A stretch of DNA of 64,000 nucleotides from Halomonas sp. (GTDB taxonomy: Bacteria > Pseudomonadota > Gammaproteobacteria > Pseudomonadales > Halomonadaceae). Of this stretch, positions 8,708-17,931 are shown piece after piece; position 1 is the first letter of the stretch; every line of letters starts with the position of its first letter. The notes beneath the pieces were generated by a model that ran no database searches, had not been told where the DNA came from, and saw only the letters and a list, made by a program, of their open reading frames with translations. The stretch is taken from assembly GCF_011050415.1 (NCBI RefSeq), contig NZ_DRFS01000008.1, forward strand, positions 62,001-126,000, in the 5' to 3' direction. Position numbers and translations under genes: made by a program.

Positions 8708-9658
8708 ATGCTCGCCATTCTTGCCATTACTACCCCTATCTTTTTGTTAATCAGTGCAGGTTATATTGCTAGGTGGAGCGGGCTGATCCAGCGCGAACAG
8801 ATGCAGGGTGTCGGCGTATTTGTAATGTTCTTCGCGCTGCCCGCACTGGTCATCAGAGCCTTAACCCAGCACCCGCTAGAAGAAATACTGCAACTCAACT
8901 ATATGGTGGCCTACGGGCTGGGCTCCTTGGTGGTTTTTGGCGGCGGGCTACTGCTCAGCATGAGGTACCAGCGCCAGCCTCTCAACGTCAGTGCTATGCA
9001 GGCGTTAGGGATGGCAGCGGCCAACAGCGGCTTTGTAGGCTACCCTGTCGCCGTGATGGTGATTGGCTCACCAGCGGCTGTGTTACTGGCCCTCAATATG
9101 GTGATCGAAACGCTGATTATTATCCCTGCCGCACTGATTTTGGCTGAGATGTCTTCCCAGCAAGGGGCCAGCGTGTGGAAAACAGTGAAGCAGACCGCTC
9201 TAAGCCTGGCCAAAAACCCTGTTCTGATGGGCTTACTCGTCGGTATTTTTTTAGCCGTTACAGGGTTAAAGATTCCTGTGCCTCTGTTTAAGGCCATTGA
9301 TATGCTGGCCAATGCCGCTGGCCCTGCGGCGCTCTTTGTGATCGGCGGTGCGCTGTTTGGTCTACAGGTCAAAGGCATGGCCAGGGACGTTGGGCAAATT
9401 GTAATTGGCAAACTGCTCATTCATCCGCTGGTTATCTTAATCGCATTTTTGCTTATTCCAGGCATTGACCCTCTCTACATTGTGGGTGCTGTGCTCTTCT
9501 CCGCGGCGCCGATGATTAGTATTTACCCCCTGCTGGGCCAACGCTACGGGCTTGGCGGCGTCAGCGCTGCGGCCATGCTGGTCGCCACAATCGCCTCGTT
9601 CTTCACACTTAGCCTGATTATCTGGCTGTTGACCCTATCGGAGCTAATAGCGTTTTAA
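8708..9658 (+). CDS. AEC-family permease (auxin efflux carrier type)
   Basis: About 316-aa integral membrane protein of the AEC/bile-acid:auxin carrier group. It has roughly ten hydrophobic segments in two halves. The N-terminal half has FLLISAGYIARW and the C-terminal half has LFVIGGALFGLQ and ILIAFLLIPGIDP, which are family hallmarks. A GTG at 8663 would add 15 polar residues before the first membrane segment; the ATG at 8708 gives the usual MLAILAITTPIFLL start. It is divergent from pcaB across a shared PcaR-type operator, so it probably moves an aromatic or dicarboxylic acid of the beta-ketoadipate route. The direction and substrate are not readable. Confidence 0.8.
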   Translation: MLAILAITTPIFLLISAGYIARWSGLIQREQMQGVGVFVMFFALPALVIRALTQHPLEEILQLNYMVAYGLGSLVVFGGGLLLSMRYQRQPLNVSAMQALGMAAANSGFVGYPVAVMVIGSPAAVLLALNMVIETLIIIPAALILAEMSSQQGASVWKTVKQTALSLAKNPVLMGLLVGIFLAVTGLKIPVPLFKAIDMLANAAGPAALFVIGGALFGLQVKGMARDVGQIVIGKLLIHPLVILIAFLLIPGIDPLYIVGAVLFSAAPMISIYPLLGQRYGLGGVSAAAMLVATIASFFTLSLIIWLLTLSELIAF

Positions 9659-9705
9659 ATAACTCGTGTTTTCAACAAAGTTTATCCCAGCCAAGGACAA
9701 CAACA

Positions 9706-10434
9706 ATGAACCACCACTCTGATCAACAACATTGCGCCGTTGTCACCGGCGGGGCGAGAAACATCGGTCAGGCCATTGCCTTGCGCCTCCAGCAGGATGG
9801 CTATCGCGTTATCGTGGTGGATATCGTTGCGCCGGAAGTAGCGTCTTTGCAAGCAGACGCCTATCAGATCGACCTTGCCAATGCTGAGGCCACTCAGCGG
9901 GTAATAACGGAAATTGCCGAGCGTTATACGGTGAGCCGGCTGATCAACAACGTCGGCATTGTTGCCCCTGCGCTACTTGAAGAGGCGAGGCTTGAGGACT
10001 TCGACACATTGATGCACCTGAACGTGCGCTCGGCGCTGATCTGCACCCAGGCACTGCTGCCAGTCATGAAGGCACAGGGGATGGGGCGCATCGTTATGAA
10101 TGCCAGCCGCGTGGTACTCGGCAAGGAAGCACGGACTATTTACAGCGCAACGAAGGGAGCGCTGCAATCCATGGCCCGCACCTGGGCACTGGAGCTTGCT
10201 GAGCATGGCATTACGGTCAACTGCGTTGCCCCTGGGCCTATCGCCACCAGCGCTTTCTGGCAGAACAACCCACCTGACTCTGAGCGTGCTCGCCGCATTA
10301 TCGACAATATTCCGCTACAGCGTATGGGCCAGCCAGAAGACGTCGCCCAGGCGGTTAGCTTCTTTTGCGACCAGCGCAGCGGCTTTATTACCGGTCAGAC
10401 GCTCTATGTTTGCGGCGGTGTGACGGTCGGTTAG
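9706..10434 (+). CDS. SDR-family NAD(P)-dependent oxidoreductase
   Basis: 242-aa classical short-chain dehydrogenase. It has the nucleotide-binding VVTGGARNIGQAIALRL, the NNVGIVAP stabilising motif, the catalytic serine in VMNASRVVLG, Y-x-x-x-K in IYSATKGAL, and the PG motif in VNCVAPGPIATSAFW. The C-terminal FITGQTLYVCGGVTVG is FabG-like. It starts 47 bases after the AEC permease and may share its transcript. It converges on the CoA-transferase gene. The substrate is unknown; the neighbourhood suggests oxidation of a hydroxy acid or hydroaromatic compound feeding the pca route. Confidence 0.8.
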   Translation: MNHHSDQQHCAVVTGGARNIGQAIALRLQQDGYRVIVVDIVAPEVASLQADAYQIDLANAEATQRVITEIAERYTVSRLINNVGIVAPALLEEARLEDFDTLMHLNVRSALICTQALLPVMKAQGMGRIVMNASRVVLGKEARTIYSATKGALQSMARTWALELAEHGITVNCVAPGPIATSAFWQNNPPDSERARRIIDNIPLQRMGQPEDVAQAVSFFCDQRSGFITGQTLYVCGGVTVG

Positions 10435-10447
10435 CCAACACGAAGGC

Positions 10448-11674
10448 TTATTTTACTACCCCCTTTTCACGTAAGGCGTTAAGTTCCGCAGCGCCTTTAT
10501 GCAGTAAGCGCTCCAATACGCTGTCGGTATCTTCACCCAGGCGTGGGGGCGGCTTATGGTATTCAAGCGGCGTCTTTGAGTACTTGATCGGGTTCGCTAC
10601 GCCAGGCACCGAACCGGTTTCAGACGTAAGCTCTAGCTGCATGCCCCGCGCCCTAACCTGCGGGTCGTCAAAAACCTGGGCAATATTTTGAATCGGTCCG
10701 CAGGGGACGCTAATAGCACTCAGCACCTCGATCCATTCTTTGCTAGGGCGGCTCCGCGTAATTTCCACCATTAGCGGAATCAGCTCAAGGCGGTGCTTAA
10801 CCCGCTCGGGATTGGTACTGAACCTAGGGTCGTCAGCCAGTGCTGAACGCCCTACCGCCTCGCAGAAACGCTTGAACTGGCCGTCGTTGCCAATGGCGAT
10901 GATCACCTTTTCGCCGTCAGCGGTAGGGAACGGTTGGTAAGGCACTAAGTTGGGATGATACTCACCGGTACGGGTTGGCGGTGTGCCGCTGCAGAAGTAA
11001 TTAAGCGCCTGATTGGCCAGCCAACTGACCTGAACATCCAGCAGCGCCATATCAATATATTGGCCCTCCCCGGTGCTGTGCCGGTGATGCAACGCGCCAA
11101 GAATCGCGATGGTGGCATTCATGCCGGTGGTCAGATCGGAGACCGCCATACCCACCCGTTGAGGCCCCGCACCCGGCTCCCCATCTGCCGCACCGGTGAT
11201 ACTCATTAAGCCTGCCTGGGCTTGAATCAGGTAGTCATAGCCGGCCATCGAGGCCATTGGCCCCGTCTGACCAAAGCCGGTGATCGAGCAGTAAATCAAA
11301 CCAGGATTGATCGCCTCTAAGGTGGCGTAGTCGAGCCCCTTGCGCGCGAGCCCGCCGCTTTTGAAGTTCTCGACCAGAATGTCACTTTCAGCGGCTAACT
11401 CACGCACCAGCGCCTGCCCTTCTGGCTGGCTGATATCCACAGTGACCGAATGCTTGCCGCGATTGGCCGAAAGATAGTAGGCCGACTCGCGAGTATCCTT
11501 GCCCTCGCTGTCCTTCAGCCAGGGAGGGCCCCAGTGGCGGGTGTCGTCGCCCAGGGTGGGGTGTTCAACTTTGATCACCTCGGCACCCATATCAGCCAGT
11601 ATTTGCGTACACCAGGGGCCCGCCATTACGCGGCTTAAATCCAGCACTCGCAGCCCTGTTAGCGGTCCCGCCAT
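10448..11674 (-). CDS. CaiB/BaiF family (class III) CoA-transferase
   Basis: 408-aa formyl-CoA-transferase-like enzyme. It opens with GPLTGLRVLDLSRVMAGPWCTQILADMGAEVIKVE and contains YLSANRGKHSVTVDI and the catalytic-aspartate segment AVSDLTTGMNATIAILGAL. A longer frame upstream overlaps tctA; the start at 11674 has GGAG at proper distance and gives the standard N-terminus. It lies 19 bases after tctA, so it is the fourth gene of a tctCBA-caiB operon. The transporter probably brings in a carboxylic acid that this enzyme activates by CoA transfer. The acyl donor and acceptor are not predictable from sequence alone. Confidence 0.85.
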   Translation of the reverse strand: MAGPLTGLRVLDLSRVMAGPWCTQILADMGAEVIKVEHPTLGDDTRHWGPPWLKDSEGKDTRESAYYLSANRGKHSVTVDISQPEGQALVRELAAESDILVENFKSGGLARKGLDYATLEAINPGLIYCSITGFGQTGPMASMAGYDYLIQAQAGLMSITGAADGEPGAGPQRVGMAVSDLTTGMNATIAILGALHHRHSTGEGQYIDMALLDVQVSWLANQALNYFCSGTPPTRTGEYHPNLVPYQPFPTADGEKVIIAIGNDGQFKRFCEAVGRSALADDPRFSTNPERVKHRLELIPLMVEITRSRPSKEWIEVLSAISVPCGPIQNIAQVFDDPQVRARGMQLELTSETGSVPGVANPIKYSKTPLEYHKPPPRLGEDTDSVLERLLHKGAAELNALREKGVVK

Positions 11675-11693
11675 TACACTTCTCCAAAGAACA

Positions 11694-13199
11694 TCAAACT
11701 TCTTGTGATTTGGCGGCAGCATTGCGTGCTTCACGACGCGCGGAAATAAAGCGGTAGAGTGCCAAGGAAATGGAGCCCACCGTTAACGCAATGAAAGCCC
11801 AGGTAATGGGGCCACGCACAAAGATCGACAGATCGTTGTGTCCGATCAATAAAGAACGGCGCAGATTATCTTCGAACATTGGCCCGAGGATAAACCCGAT
11901 CAAAAAGGGCGCAGCCGGTATCGCGGCACGGTTAAAGATATAGCCCACGACGCCGAAAGCCAGCATTAACCAGACATCAAAGGTGTCATTATTAACGGCG
12001 TAAGCACCGTAAACGCAGAACATTAAGACGATGGGAAAGAGCACCGATTTAGGAATATCGGCAATCAATGAGAAGTACTTGATGGCGACATTACCCACCA
12101 TCAGCAACACCAACGAGCTGAACATGATGCCCATAAACAGCGCGTAGATCAGCGACAGATTCTCTTGGAACATGATCGGGCCGGGCGTTAACCCATGCAC
12201 CATAAAGGCACCGAGAATAATCGCCGTAATGACATCGCCTGGAATACCTAGCGATAACAGCGGAATCATCGTTGCCCCGGCCACCCCGTTATTACCGGCT
12301 TCGGCTGCGGCGACGCCTTCCACCTCGCCCTTGCCGAAGTTGACCTTATTGGGTGATCTTCGGCGGGCATCGCTGTAGGAAATGAAAGCAGCGGCAGTCG
12401 CCCCAGTGCCAGGGATCGCCCCAATAATGACGCCGATCAAACTGCCTCGCACAATGGTGGTCATGCAGCGTTTCAATTCAGAAAATGCCAAGCCAGCACC
12501 GCTCGCCTTCGCTTTAATATGAGGCAACGCTTTTTTGCGGTAGAACTCGATAATTTCGGGGATGGCAAACAGGCCAATCAACAACGGAATAAACGAAATG
12601 CTGTCCATTAAGTTGTAGTTGCCAAAGGTAAACCGTTGGGAGCCATAGACTTCATCCAACCCCACCAGGGAAAGCAAGATACCTAATAGCGCCGCCATCA
12701 AGCCCTTAATCATAGAGCCGCTGGCCAGGGAAATAATGATGGTGAGTGAAAAACAGATCAGCCAGAAAAACTCAGGTGCACCAAAATTCAGGGCGATCTT
12801 TGCCAAATAGGCGGCAAAAAAGATCAGTGCAATATTAGAAATAAAATCGGCAATTACCGAAGAGTAGAGCGCGGCCTTAAGCGCCTTCTTGGCATGCCCC
12901 TGTTGCGCCATAGGGTAGCCGTCCAGCAATGTGCAAGCAGAGGCGGGTGAGCCGGGCGTTCTGATTAAAATAGCCGTAATTGAGCCGCCATACATACCCC
13001 CTTTGTAGATACCCACTAGCAGCAGAATAGCGGCGACCGGCTGCATGGAAAAGGTAAACGGCAGCGCCAGGGCCACCGCCATCGTGGCGGTCAAGCCGGG
13101 AATCGAGCCTACCACCACCCCGATCACCACGCCCATGGCAATGGCGATAAAGTTATCCAAACTAAAGAATATCGCTATGACTTCCGAAAAATTTTCCAT
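11694..13199 (-). CDS. tctA: Tripartite tricarboxylate transporter, large permease TctA
   Basis: 501-aa membrane protein of the TctA family, with about 12 hydrophobic segments. Signatures include VVVGSIPGLTATMAVALALPFTF near the N-terminus, IYKGGMYGGSITAILIRTPGSPAS, and GVIIGAIPGTGATAAAFISYSDARR in the repeated half. It forms the sodium- or proton-coupled membrane unit with TctB, fed by the periplasmic receptor TctC. It is encoded 26 bases after tctB in the tctC-tctB-tctA-caiB run. The PcaR-type operator upstream of tctC ties it to the aromatic region. Members of this transporter class carry citrate, aromatic acids such as terephthalate, and other carboxylates. Confidence 0.92.
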   Translation of the reverse strand: MENFSEVIAIFFSLDNFIAIAMGVVIGVVVGSIPGLTATMAVALALPFTFSMQPVAAILLLVGIYKGGMYGGSITAILIRTPGSPASACTLLDGYPMAQQGHAKKALKAALYSSVIADFISNIALIFFAAYLAKIALNFGAPEFFWLICFSLTIIISLASGSMIKGLMAALLGILLSLVGLDEVYGSQRFTFGNYNLMDSISFIPLLIGLFAIPEIIEFYRKKALPHIKAKASGAGLAFSELKRCMTTIVRGSLIGVIIGAIPGTGATAAAFISYSDARRRSPNKVNFGKGEVEGVAAAEAGNNGVAGATMIPLLSLGIPGDVITAIILGAFMVHGLTPGPIMFQENLSLIYALFMGIMFSSLVLLMVGNVAIKYFSLIADIPKSVLFPIVLMFCVYGAYAVNNDTFDVWLMLAFGVVGYIFNRAAIPAAPFLIGFILGPMFEDNLRRSLLIGHNDLSIFVRGPITWAFIALTVGSISLALYRFISARREARNAAAKSQEV

Positions 13200-13225
13200 A
13201 GATCACCCAAACAATAAACAGCCAA

Positions 13226-13726
13226 TCAGAAACCGATTGGCAATATCGGAAGCGGCACATTCATCACTTTTACAAAAATGAATGTCACAACAGCAGGAAA
13301 CACAAACGCCAGACTATAGACCCACCATGTGCGCACGGGGTGCGCCACAAAAAGCACCAGGGTCGCCAAAATGCCGGTAAACACAGCCCCCATCGACTCA
13401 AAAAGGGCGACATATATCACCAGTGCAACCACCATCAACACAAAACGCCGTGTCGGCCCCTTTTCAATATTTCGTTCATCCTCCTCGCTACTTCTGTCGA
13501 CCAGAAAGCCTTGCAGGATAAGCAGAATAGAAAACAGCAATATCAACCAACCGACGATTCCCGGCAGCCAGCGAGGTGACATCATTGGGCTCTGCAGCAT
13601 GGGTGGTTGATTGATGTAGTTAGGTATCAGATAAAAGACCAGCGCAATGGCAAAGCAAAACAGCAGGCATCCTGCCATTACGTCACCCGGGTCTTTTACT
13701 CTTTGCTTAAAATCCGAGAGCGTCAT
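13226..13726 (-). CDS. tctB: Tripartite tricarboxylate transporter, small permease TctB
   Basis: 166-aa protein with four hydrophobic segments, the usual TctB architecture: ABCLFC-like first helix at CLLFCFAIALVFYLI, then GWLILLFSILLILQGFLV, a polar cytoplasmic loop, VLMVVALVIYVALFESMG, and a C-terminal pair ending FIFVKVMNVPLPILPIG. A 12-codon upstream extension is possible, but the ATG at 13726 has GGAGAAGG upstream and gives the normal length. TctB is sequence-poor as a family, so the call rests on topology, the conserved C-terminal VMNVPLP segment and its place between tctC and tctA. Confidence 0.85.
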   Translation of the reverse strand: MTLSDFKQRVKDPGDVMAGCLLFCFAIALVFYLIPNYINQPPMLQSPMMSPRWLPGIVGWLILLFSILLILQGFLVDRSSEEDERNIEKGPTRRFVLMVVALVIYVALFESMGAVFTGILATLVLFVAHPVRTWWVYSLAFVFPAVVTFIFVKVMNVPLPILPIGF

Positions 13727-13828
13727 TGCTGCCTTCTCCCTAAAACCAAAAGACATGTCCAAAAGACAGAAACAAGCGAGGCGAGAACCTTGGCCCTCGC
13801 CTCAGCATTGTATAAGAGGCCGTTTAGC

Positions 13829-14815
13829 TTACTGGCTTATGCCAGCCTGCTGAGCGACACCTTCCCAGCGCTCCAGATCTTCAACAATGAACTGCTTGAA
13901 CGCTTCACCGGATACTTGGCCAGGCTCAGCACCTAATTGATCAGCGAAGTCCAGGAACTCTTCACGCTCCATAACATTGGCCAGTGCTTCTTGCATGGTA
14001 CTTTGTGCTTCTTCAGGAAAAGAGCTGTGCGCAATCAGACCAAACCAAGCCGTGGTAATAAACTGGTCAAGGTTGTGCTCACCGATTTCGGCCAGCGTTG
14101 GGACATCAGGCAGATACTCGGAGCGCTCAGCGGAGGTGACGGCCAGTGCGCGCAGGTCGCCCGAGCGGATGTGTGAAAGCACCGTAGGCATATTCTCGAA
14201 CGCCACGTCCACATCACCGCCTAACAGCGCAGGTAGCGCTGCACCACTGCCGGCAAAAGGCACTGCCGTCATATTGGTCTCGGTCAACGTTTTGAATAGC
14301 TCACCCGACATGTGAATGGAGCTGCCTACGCCACTATGACTGAAGGTCATATTCTCTTCTTTTGCCGCTTCTACAAATTCGAGAACATCTTCGTAGGGGC
14401 TATCTGCGGGCACGACCATCACATTGGGTATGTCGACCATATTTTGCAGAAAGACGAAATCTTCGATTGGGTCGTAGGTGAGGTCAGGGTAAATAGCAGC
14501 GCCAATAGTGTGGCCGGGCGATGCCATAAGAATGGTGTGTTCAGCATCGCGGCCGCCACGGGCGAGACGGCCGGTACCCACAGTAGAACCCGCGCCTGGG
14601 CGGTTTTCCACGATCACGTTAGTATCCAGTTCTTGCTGGAGAAGGTCAGCAACGCGACGTGACAATACATCAGTGGTGCCGCCTGGTCCGTAAGGCACGA
14701 CGAGCCTAATGTCATCAGTCGGCCACTCATTAGCACTGGCAGATGAGACAGTCAGACCAAGTGCGAGAGCGCTAGTGTAGGCAGCCACGTAGGCAGAGCT
14801 AAGGAGTTTGTTCAT
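13829..14815 (-). CDS. tctC: Tripartite tricarboxylate transporter receptor TctC
   Basis: 328-aa periplasmic receptor of the Bug/TctC family. A Sec signal peptide (cut near SSASA-NEW) precedes IRLVVPYGPGGTTDVLSRRVA, the family's most conserved strand-loop with the ligand carboxylate-binding glycines. Other hallmarks are VIVENRPGAGSTVGTG and the GGDVDVAFENMPTVLSHIRSGDLRALAVTS segment. It is the first gene of the tct-caiB operon. A GTTCG-N5-CGTAC operator lies 45 bases upstream and the IclR regulator is divergent. The ligand is not known; an aromatic or hydroaromatic carboxylate is suggested by context only. Confidence 0.9.
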   Translation of the reverse strand: MNKLLSSAYVAAYTSALALGLTVSSASANEWPTDDIRLVVPYGPGGTTDVLSRRVADLLQQELDTNVIVENRPGAGSTVGTGRLARGGRDAEHTILMASPGHTIGAAIYPDLTYDPIEDFVFLQNMVDIPNVMVVPADSPYEDVLEFVEAAKEENMTFSHSGVGSSIHMSGELFKTLTETNMTAVPFAGSGAALPALLGGDVDVAFENMPTVLSHIRSGDLRALAVTSAERSEYLPDVPTLAEIGEHNLDQFITTAWFGLIAHSSFPEEAQSTMQEALANVMEREEFLDFADQLGAEPGQVSGEAFKQFIVEDLERWEGVAQQAGISQ

Positions 14816-14859
14816 TTTTCTTCCTGTGCGTGGTTAAGTCATTATCATGCTTAACTATT

Positions 14860-14874
14860 GTTCGTAATACGTAC
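14860..14874. promoter_or_regulatory. PcaR-type operator upstream of tctC
   Basis: GTTCG-TAATA-CGTAC, one mismatch in the second half-site. A second TTCGTAA half-site lies at 14880-14886. Confidence 0.5.
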
Positions 14875-15007
14875 ATATATTCGTAATTTGATAGCTGAGA
14901 TTACTTTGTTGCCAACCTATTAAAAAACACAACTTTAGTAGCAGGGAGTATCAAACAATGTTTTTGGGGCTGCAGCATGTCATTGGAAGGGATTGAACAA
15001 CACGGAA

Positions 15008-15022
15008 GTTCGCAATGCGAAC
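15008..15022. promoter_or_regulatory. PcaR-type operator upstream of the IclR regulator gene
   Basis: GTTCG-CAATG-CGAAC with both half-sites perfect, 51 bases upstream of the regulator start; consistent with autoregulation. Confidence 0.65.
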
Positions 15023-15072
15023 ATTTTTACGTTAATCTTTTCTATCAGACGTCAAGGTAAGGGACGATAACA

Positions 15073-15852
15073 ATGCAGGAAGAGATGTTGAGTGAAGATA
15101 GCCGTGATTTTGTAACAGCGTTAGCCAGCGGCTTGGAGGTAATACAGGCATTCGATCACGAACACCCGCGTATGACATTAAGCGAAGTTGCGACACGGAC
15201 AGGAATGAACAGAGCAAAAGCCAGGCGCTTCTTGCTCACTCTGCATGCACTGGGGTACGTGCGCAAACAGCAACGTTACTTTGAATTGGCGCCCCGCGTG
15301 CTCCAGCTCGGCTATGCCTTTTTATCGGCGAATAACTATCGAGATGTTATTCAGCAACATCTCGAAGACATTACCGCTGAAACGGGGGAGTCATCGTCGC
15401 TTGGCGTGCTAGATGGTAATGATGTTATCTATGTCGCCCGCTCGGCAGCCAAACATCGCTTAATGGCGATCACACTTTCAGTGGGCACCCGGCTGCCAGC
15501 GGCTCATACCTCTATGGGACGCATACTTCTTGCTCAGCTCAACGATGAGGCTCTTGATGACTTTCTATCGTCGATTTCTTTAGAGTCCTACACCGATAAA
15601 ACAGTCATTGATGTTAATGAATTGCGCAGACAAATAGTTAACGCACGGCAACAAGGCTATGCGATTTCTGATCAGGAGCTGGACTCTGGGTTACGCTCTA
15701 TCGCTGTTCCAGTTTTTGATGCCAAGCAGCACTTAATGGGGGCAATCAATATTAGTACCAACGCGGCTCGGGTCGACCTCGACACGCTGGTTAATATTTA
15801 CTTACCGGTGCTACAAAACAAAGTCGCGCAAATACGTTCGCATATTAATTAA
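15073..15852 (+). CDS. pcaR: IclR-family regulator, PcaR/PcaU/PobR type
   Basis: 259-aa regulator. The IclR winged helix (residues 13-70) has [45 protein letters not shown] and [17 protein letters not shown]. The effector domain has the typical [10 protein letters not shown] and [20 protein letters not shown], close to Pseudomonas PcaR as I recall it. PcaR proteins respond to 3-oxoadipate and activate pca genes. The gene has its own perfect GTTCG-N5-CGAAC operator, and matching sites lie before pcaI, between pcaB and the AEC permease, before tctC and before the left-edge TRAP gene. The name pcaR is inferred from this combination; PobR- or QuiR-like roles remain possible. It overlaps the convergent aroQ by 8 bases. 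Confidence 0.82.
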   Translation: MQEEMLSEDSRDFVTALASGLEVIQAFDHEHPRMTLSEVATRTGMNRAKARRFLLTLHALGYVRKQQRYFELAPRVLQLGYAFLSANNYRDVIQQHLEDITAETGESSSLGVLDGNDVIYVARSAAKHRLMAITLSVGTRLPAAHTSMGRILLAQLNDEALDDFLSSISLESYTDKTVIDVNELRRQIVNARQQGYAISDQELDSGLRSIAVPVFDAKQHLMGAINISTNAARVDLDTLVNIYLPVLQNKVAQIRSHIN

Positions 15853-16282
15853 CCATTACCGCGTCTAATGCCGCACGATAACCTTGCACACCTAAGCCGG
15901 CAATTACACCATCAGCACGCAGCGAAACGTAGGAGTGGTGCCGAAAGGCTTCACGCTTGTGCACATTGGACAAATGCACCTCGATCACTTTGCCATCAAA
16001 AGCATTGAGTGCATCAAGAATTGCCACGGAGGTATGCGTATAGGCTGCGGGATTGATAATAATCGCCTGGGTGCCATCTAGACGCGCTGCGTGAATAGCA
16101 TCAATCAATTCACCCTCATGGTTACTCTGCAGGCAGTGGATGTCCCAATCGGCCATCACTGCTTTCTCCCGCATTATATTATTCACATCCTCTAATGTCT
16201 CATAGCCGTATATATCCGGCTGGCGAGTACCCAGTAAATTTAGATTAGGGCCGTGTAATACTAATACTTTGCCTTGACTCAT
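15845..16282 (-). CDS. aroQ: Type II 3-dehydroquinate dehydratase
   Basis: 145-aa type II dehydroquinase, the normal length. The N-terminal [21 protein letters not shown] contains the catalytic loop arginine and tyrosine. [31 protein letters not shown] and the catalytic histidine region [17 protein letters not shown] are intact. It interconverts 3-dehydroquinate and 3-dehydroshikimate. In the shikimate pathway it is biosynthetic, but beside a full pca cluster a catabolic role in quinate/shikimate breakdown to protocatechuate is plausible. No quinate dehydrogenase or dehydroshikimate dehydratase is in the window. It lies 73 bases downstream of the 2-oxoadipate dioxygenase gene, in the same direction. 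Confidence 0.93.
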   Translation of the reverse strand: MSQGKVLVLHGPNLNLLGTRQPDIYGYETLEDVNNIMREKAVMADWDIHCLQSNHEGELIDAIHAARLDGTQAIIINPAAYTHTSVAILDALNAFDGKVIEVHLSNVHKREAFRHHSYVSLRADGVIAGLGVQGYRAALDAVMVN

Positions 16283-16355
16283 TATATCTCTTCCGATCTG
16301 CTTGTTGCTTCAGGAAAGGCAGCTACCTACATTGAGTAGCTGCTTACTCGATCAT

Positions 16356-17717
16356 TTAACCCGCCAACTGCGCCAGCGCCTGTTCAAGCAATGCTTGCTG
16401 GCGCTGGGTATAGAGCTCAATTTCATCGATAACATTAGCCCCCAGCGCCTGCTCAAATTGCTGCTGGCTTGAGCTGCTGGCGTAGTTATCACGGCTGCTT
16501 CCACCTAGATTGGACTGAAAGATGCCTGCCGCGCTCACGGGTAGAAAATCTTCGTAAATCATCGGCGTCACTGCAAGGGCACCCTGTGCGATAAGGCGCT
16601 CCACTTGCTCAGCTGACATCTCCCCTTGCGCAGCCTTACCAGCAACCGCCTGGTAGTGGAAAAAAGCCAACTGTTCCCGGCGCAGCGTTGCATAATCATC
16701 TGGAAACGCTTTAAACACTGCCGATAAATGCGCTTGATGCGCCTCGTTATTCGCGGCGGCAGGGGCGTTTTCCCGTGCCTCTGCTAACAAGCGGTCATAA
16801 AGCGCGCGCCCTTTGTGGGTTAAGGCGATACCGCGCTGCTCAATCTCACCAAAGCGGGCGGTGTGCTTGCCCTCGGCGGCATCTGCGAAAGCAATTGTCT
16901 CTTCCAGCGCTTTAAAACTGGTTTGGCGCAGAAGTATCGGGCAGTTCCTGCGCGGCGGGCCTTCAATAGTGGCTTTTGGGTCAATGCCGACACTTGGCAT
17001 GCGCCGCTGTACTTCATCAATATCCAACGTACGTGGCGTCAGGTGGTTAATGTGTGGGCCGCGAAAGCAGACCACATCGGCGATTAGACGGTGCTCGTTA
17101 TGCAAGCGCTCATAGGTGGCCAAATCAACCGTGGCGTTGTCGTGCCAGCGAAAGGTTTCCAGCGCTTCCTGTACGAACAGCTCGGCATCGGCGGCATTAA
17201 GCCCACCCTGCTGCTCAAAACGTTCGATAAGCATTTTTGCATTGGCTGTAAAAATATCACGAGAGCTTAAAACTTCACTCGCTTGCTTCCTGAGTTCGAC
17301 TTTTTCGATCAGCTCAAGGCGCAGTAGCGAGGTAAAAACGCGAAAAGGATTACGCTTGAGCGCACTATCCGAAACAGGTCTAAAGGCGGTGGAGTGAACA
17401 GGGACACCCGCTACCGACAGATCGTAATAACCCACCGGTTCCATTCCCATCACCGCGAACATGCGCCGCAGCATGGCAAGCTCATCCGCACTGCCTACTC
17501 GAATAGCGCCATGACGTTCGACATTGATTCGCGCTAGCTCATCGCTATTTTGCAATTCGCTATTAAGCGTAGGGTTGGCAGCCAGTACCTCTTGGTTGAC
17601 GGACTCGACCAACGAAAGCAAGGTACCGTACTGCGGCACTTCCTGCTGATACATCGCTGACATGGCGCTGGAAAATTGGTCACGAATCTCATCACTGCTA
17701 ACGAAAGCTGAACTCAT
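16356..17717 (-). CDS. hglS: 2-oxoadipate dioxygenase/decarboxylase (HglS/YdcJ, DUF1338)
   Basis: 453-aa protein of the DUF1338/YdcJ family. Its characterised members convert 2-oxoadipate plus oxygen to D-2-hydroxyglutarate and CO2 with Fe(II), in lysine catabolism. The expected metal ligands are visible: histidine in NVERHGAIR (about residue 69), histidine in RGPHINHLTPRTLD (about 222-225) and glutamate in RFGEIEQRGIALT (about 291-293). Substrate-binding VHSTAFRPVS is also conserved. It lies upstream of aroQ in one direction and next to a 3-oxoadipate pathway; no lysine catabolic gene is near. Whether it serves lysine breakdown or an aromatic side route is open. Confidence 0.87.
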   Translation of the reverse strand: MSSAFVSSDEIRDQFSSAMSAMYQQEVPQYGTLLSLVESVNQEVLAANPTLNSELQNSDELARINVERHGAIRVGSADELAMLRRMFAVMGMEPVGYYDLSVAGVPVHSTAFRPVSDSALKRNPFRVFTSLLRLELIEKVELRKQASEVLSSRDIFTANAKMLIERFEQQGGLNAADAELFVQEALETFRWHDNATVDLATYERLHNEHRLIADVVCFRGPHINHLTPRTLDIDEVQRRMPSVGIDPKATIEGPPRRNCPILLRQTSFKALEETIAFADAAEGKHTARFGEIEQRGIALTHKGRALYDRLLAEARENAPAAANNEAHQAHLSAVFKAFPDDYATLRREQLAFFHYQAVAGKAAQGEMSAEQVERLIAQGALAVTPMIYEDFLPVSAAGIFQSNLGGSSRDNYASSSSQQQFEQALGANVIDEIELYTQRQQALLEQALAQLAG

Positions 17718-17931
17718 CGGGTTGTCCTATTTGTAAACGGCTATACCTGCCTATAAAAAGCTATTCCTTAATAGTAGCTCTATTGGCGTCTTAGCAATTT
17801 CACTTATTCCGCCTCTTGCTACAAATAAAAGCCACTTAAAAGCAATATAAATGCCGCCATGAGCGCTTAACGGGCAGACAGCTAAAACTGGTATATTAGT
17901 GCTTGTTCTTATAGATATAGGCATGGCACCC

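Noticed and set aside
10431..10450. Terminator between the SDR and CoA-transferase genes
   Set aside because: AGCC/GGCT gives only a 4-base stem with an 8-base loop; too weak to report.
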